This document shows, one piece after another, positions 5,345 through 5,403 of a DNA stretch of 5,403 nucleotides. Position numbers and translations under genes: made by a program. The notes under the pieces were generated by a model. The model made no database searches, was not told the DNA's origin, and saw nothing but the letters and a program-made list of their open reading frames with translations. How positions within the stretch are numbered: the first letter of the stretch is position 1; each line of letters begins with the position of its first letter. Source of the stretch: an uncultured Gilliamella sp. (lineage in GTDB: Bacteria > Pseudomonadota > Gammaproteobacteria > Enterobacterales > Enterobacteriaceae); NCBI GenBank assembly GCA_945291235.1, contig CALYQY010000112.1, forward strand, positions 1 to 5,403. The letters are read 5' to 3'.

Positions 5345-5403
5345 CTAGGGTTTAGGGTGAAAATCATCTATCTGATCTCGCCATTCATTGTAATCCCAAG
5401 TTA
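5345..5403 (-). CDS. 3' end of an unidentified upstream gene (runs off right edge)
   Basis: One minus-strand frame is open from the right edge to a TAG at 5345-5347 and encodes TWDYNEWRDQIDDFHPKP. The other two frames are stopped within this stretch. The composition (Trp, Asp, Glu, Arg rich) looks like a real soluble protein terminus. Its place directly upstream of immunity genes is where the C-terminal toxin domain of an Rhs/T6SS-type effector would end, so a toxin is the leading guess. With only 18 residues it could be any gene, or noncoding sequence that happens to be open. Confidence 0.4.
   Translation of the reverse strand, partial: TWDYNEWRDQIDDFHPKP

Noticed and set aside
1..5403. CRISPR array, tRNA, rRNA or complete insertion sequence
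   Set aside because: I saw no regularly spaced repeats, no tRNA-like cloverleaf, no rRNA sequence and no transposase or terminal inverted repeats in the window.

Overview
The window looks like the chromosome of an AT-rich gammaproteobacterium. The core proteins (Frr, UMP kinase, EF-Ts, S2) are close to Escherichia coli in motifs and length, and the rpsB leader resembles the enterobacterial t44/S2 leader. The low GC together with this protein style is compatible with Orbaceae (the Gilliamella group), but that placement is an inference from memory and not proven here. Every gene I can support lies on the minus strand, so transcription runs from high to low coordinates.

Right part (about 3250-5403) is accessory DNA. 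In transcription order it holds: the last codons of an unidentified gene cut by the window edge; a 69-codon open frame that matches only the C-terminus of an Imm52-type immunity protein; a full-length Imm52-family immunity gene; and two tandem paralogous lipoprotein genes with a putative Ig-like (He_PIG-like) domain. This looks like the 3' tail of a polymorphic-toxin (Rhs/T6SS-type) immunity locus. If a toxin exists, it would lie beyond the right edge.

Middle (about 2760-3250) is noncoding. It holds the probable regulatory region of rpsB: an extended -10 promoter with a GC-rich discriminator, a second upstream promoter candidate, and a leader of about 183 nt with the conserved S2-binding (t44) fold. 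Farther right are a weak A-tract/palindrome/T-tract terminator candidate and a short, less AT-rich patch that may be a gene relic. The divergent map gene that flanks rpsB in E. coli is absent.

Left part (1-2759) is the classic translation cluster rpsB-tsf-pyrH-frr. A hairpin lies between rpsB and tsf, an intrinsic terminator follows tsf, and pyrH and frr come after it. S2 and EF-Ts supply the ribosome and EF-Tu recycling, PyrH makes UDP, and Frr (its C-terminal two thirds lie outside the window) recycles ribosomes.

The most interesting features are the lipoprotein pair, whose 5' ends and signal peptides are almost identical while the mature domains have diverged; a conserved hairpin between the Shine-Dalgarno and the start codon of both; and the truncated-plus-intact Imm52 arrangement.
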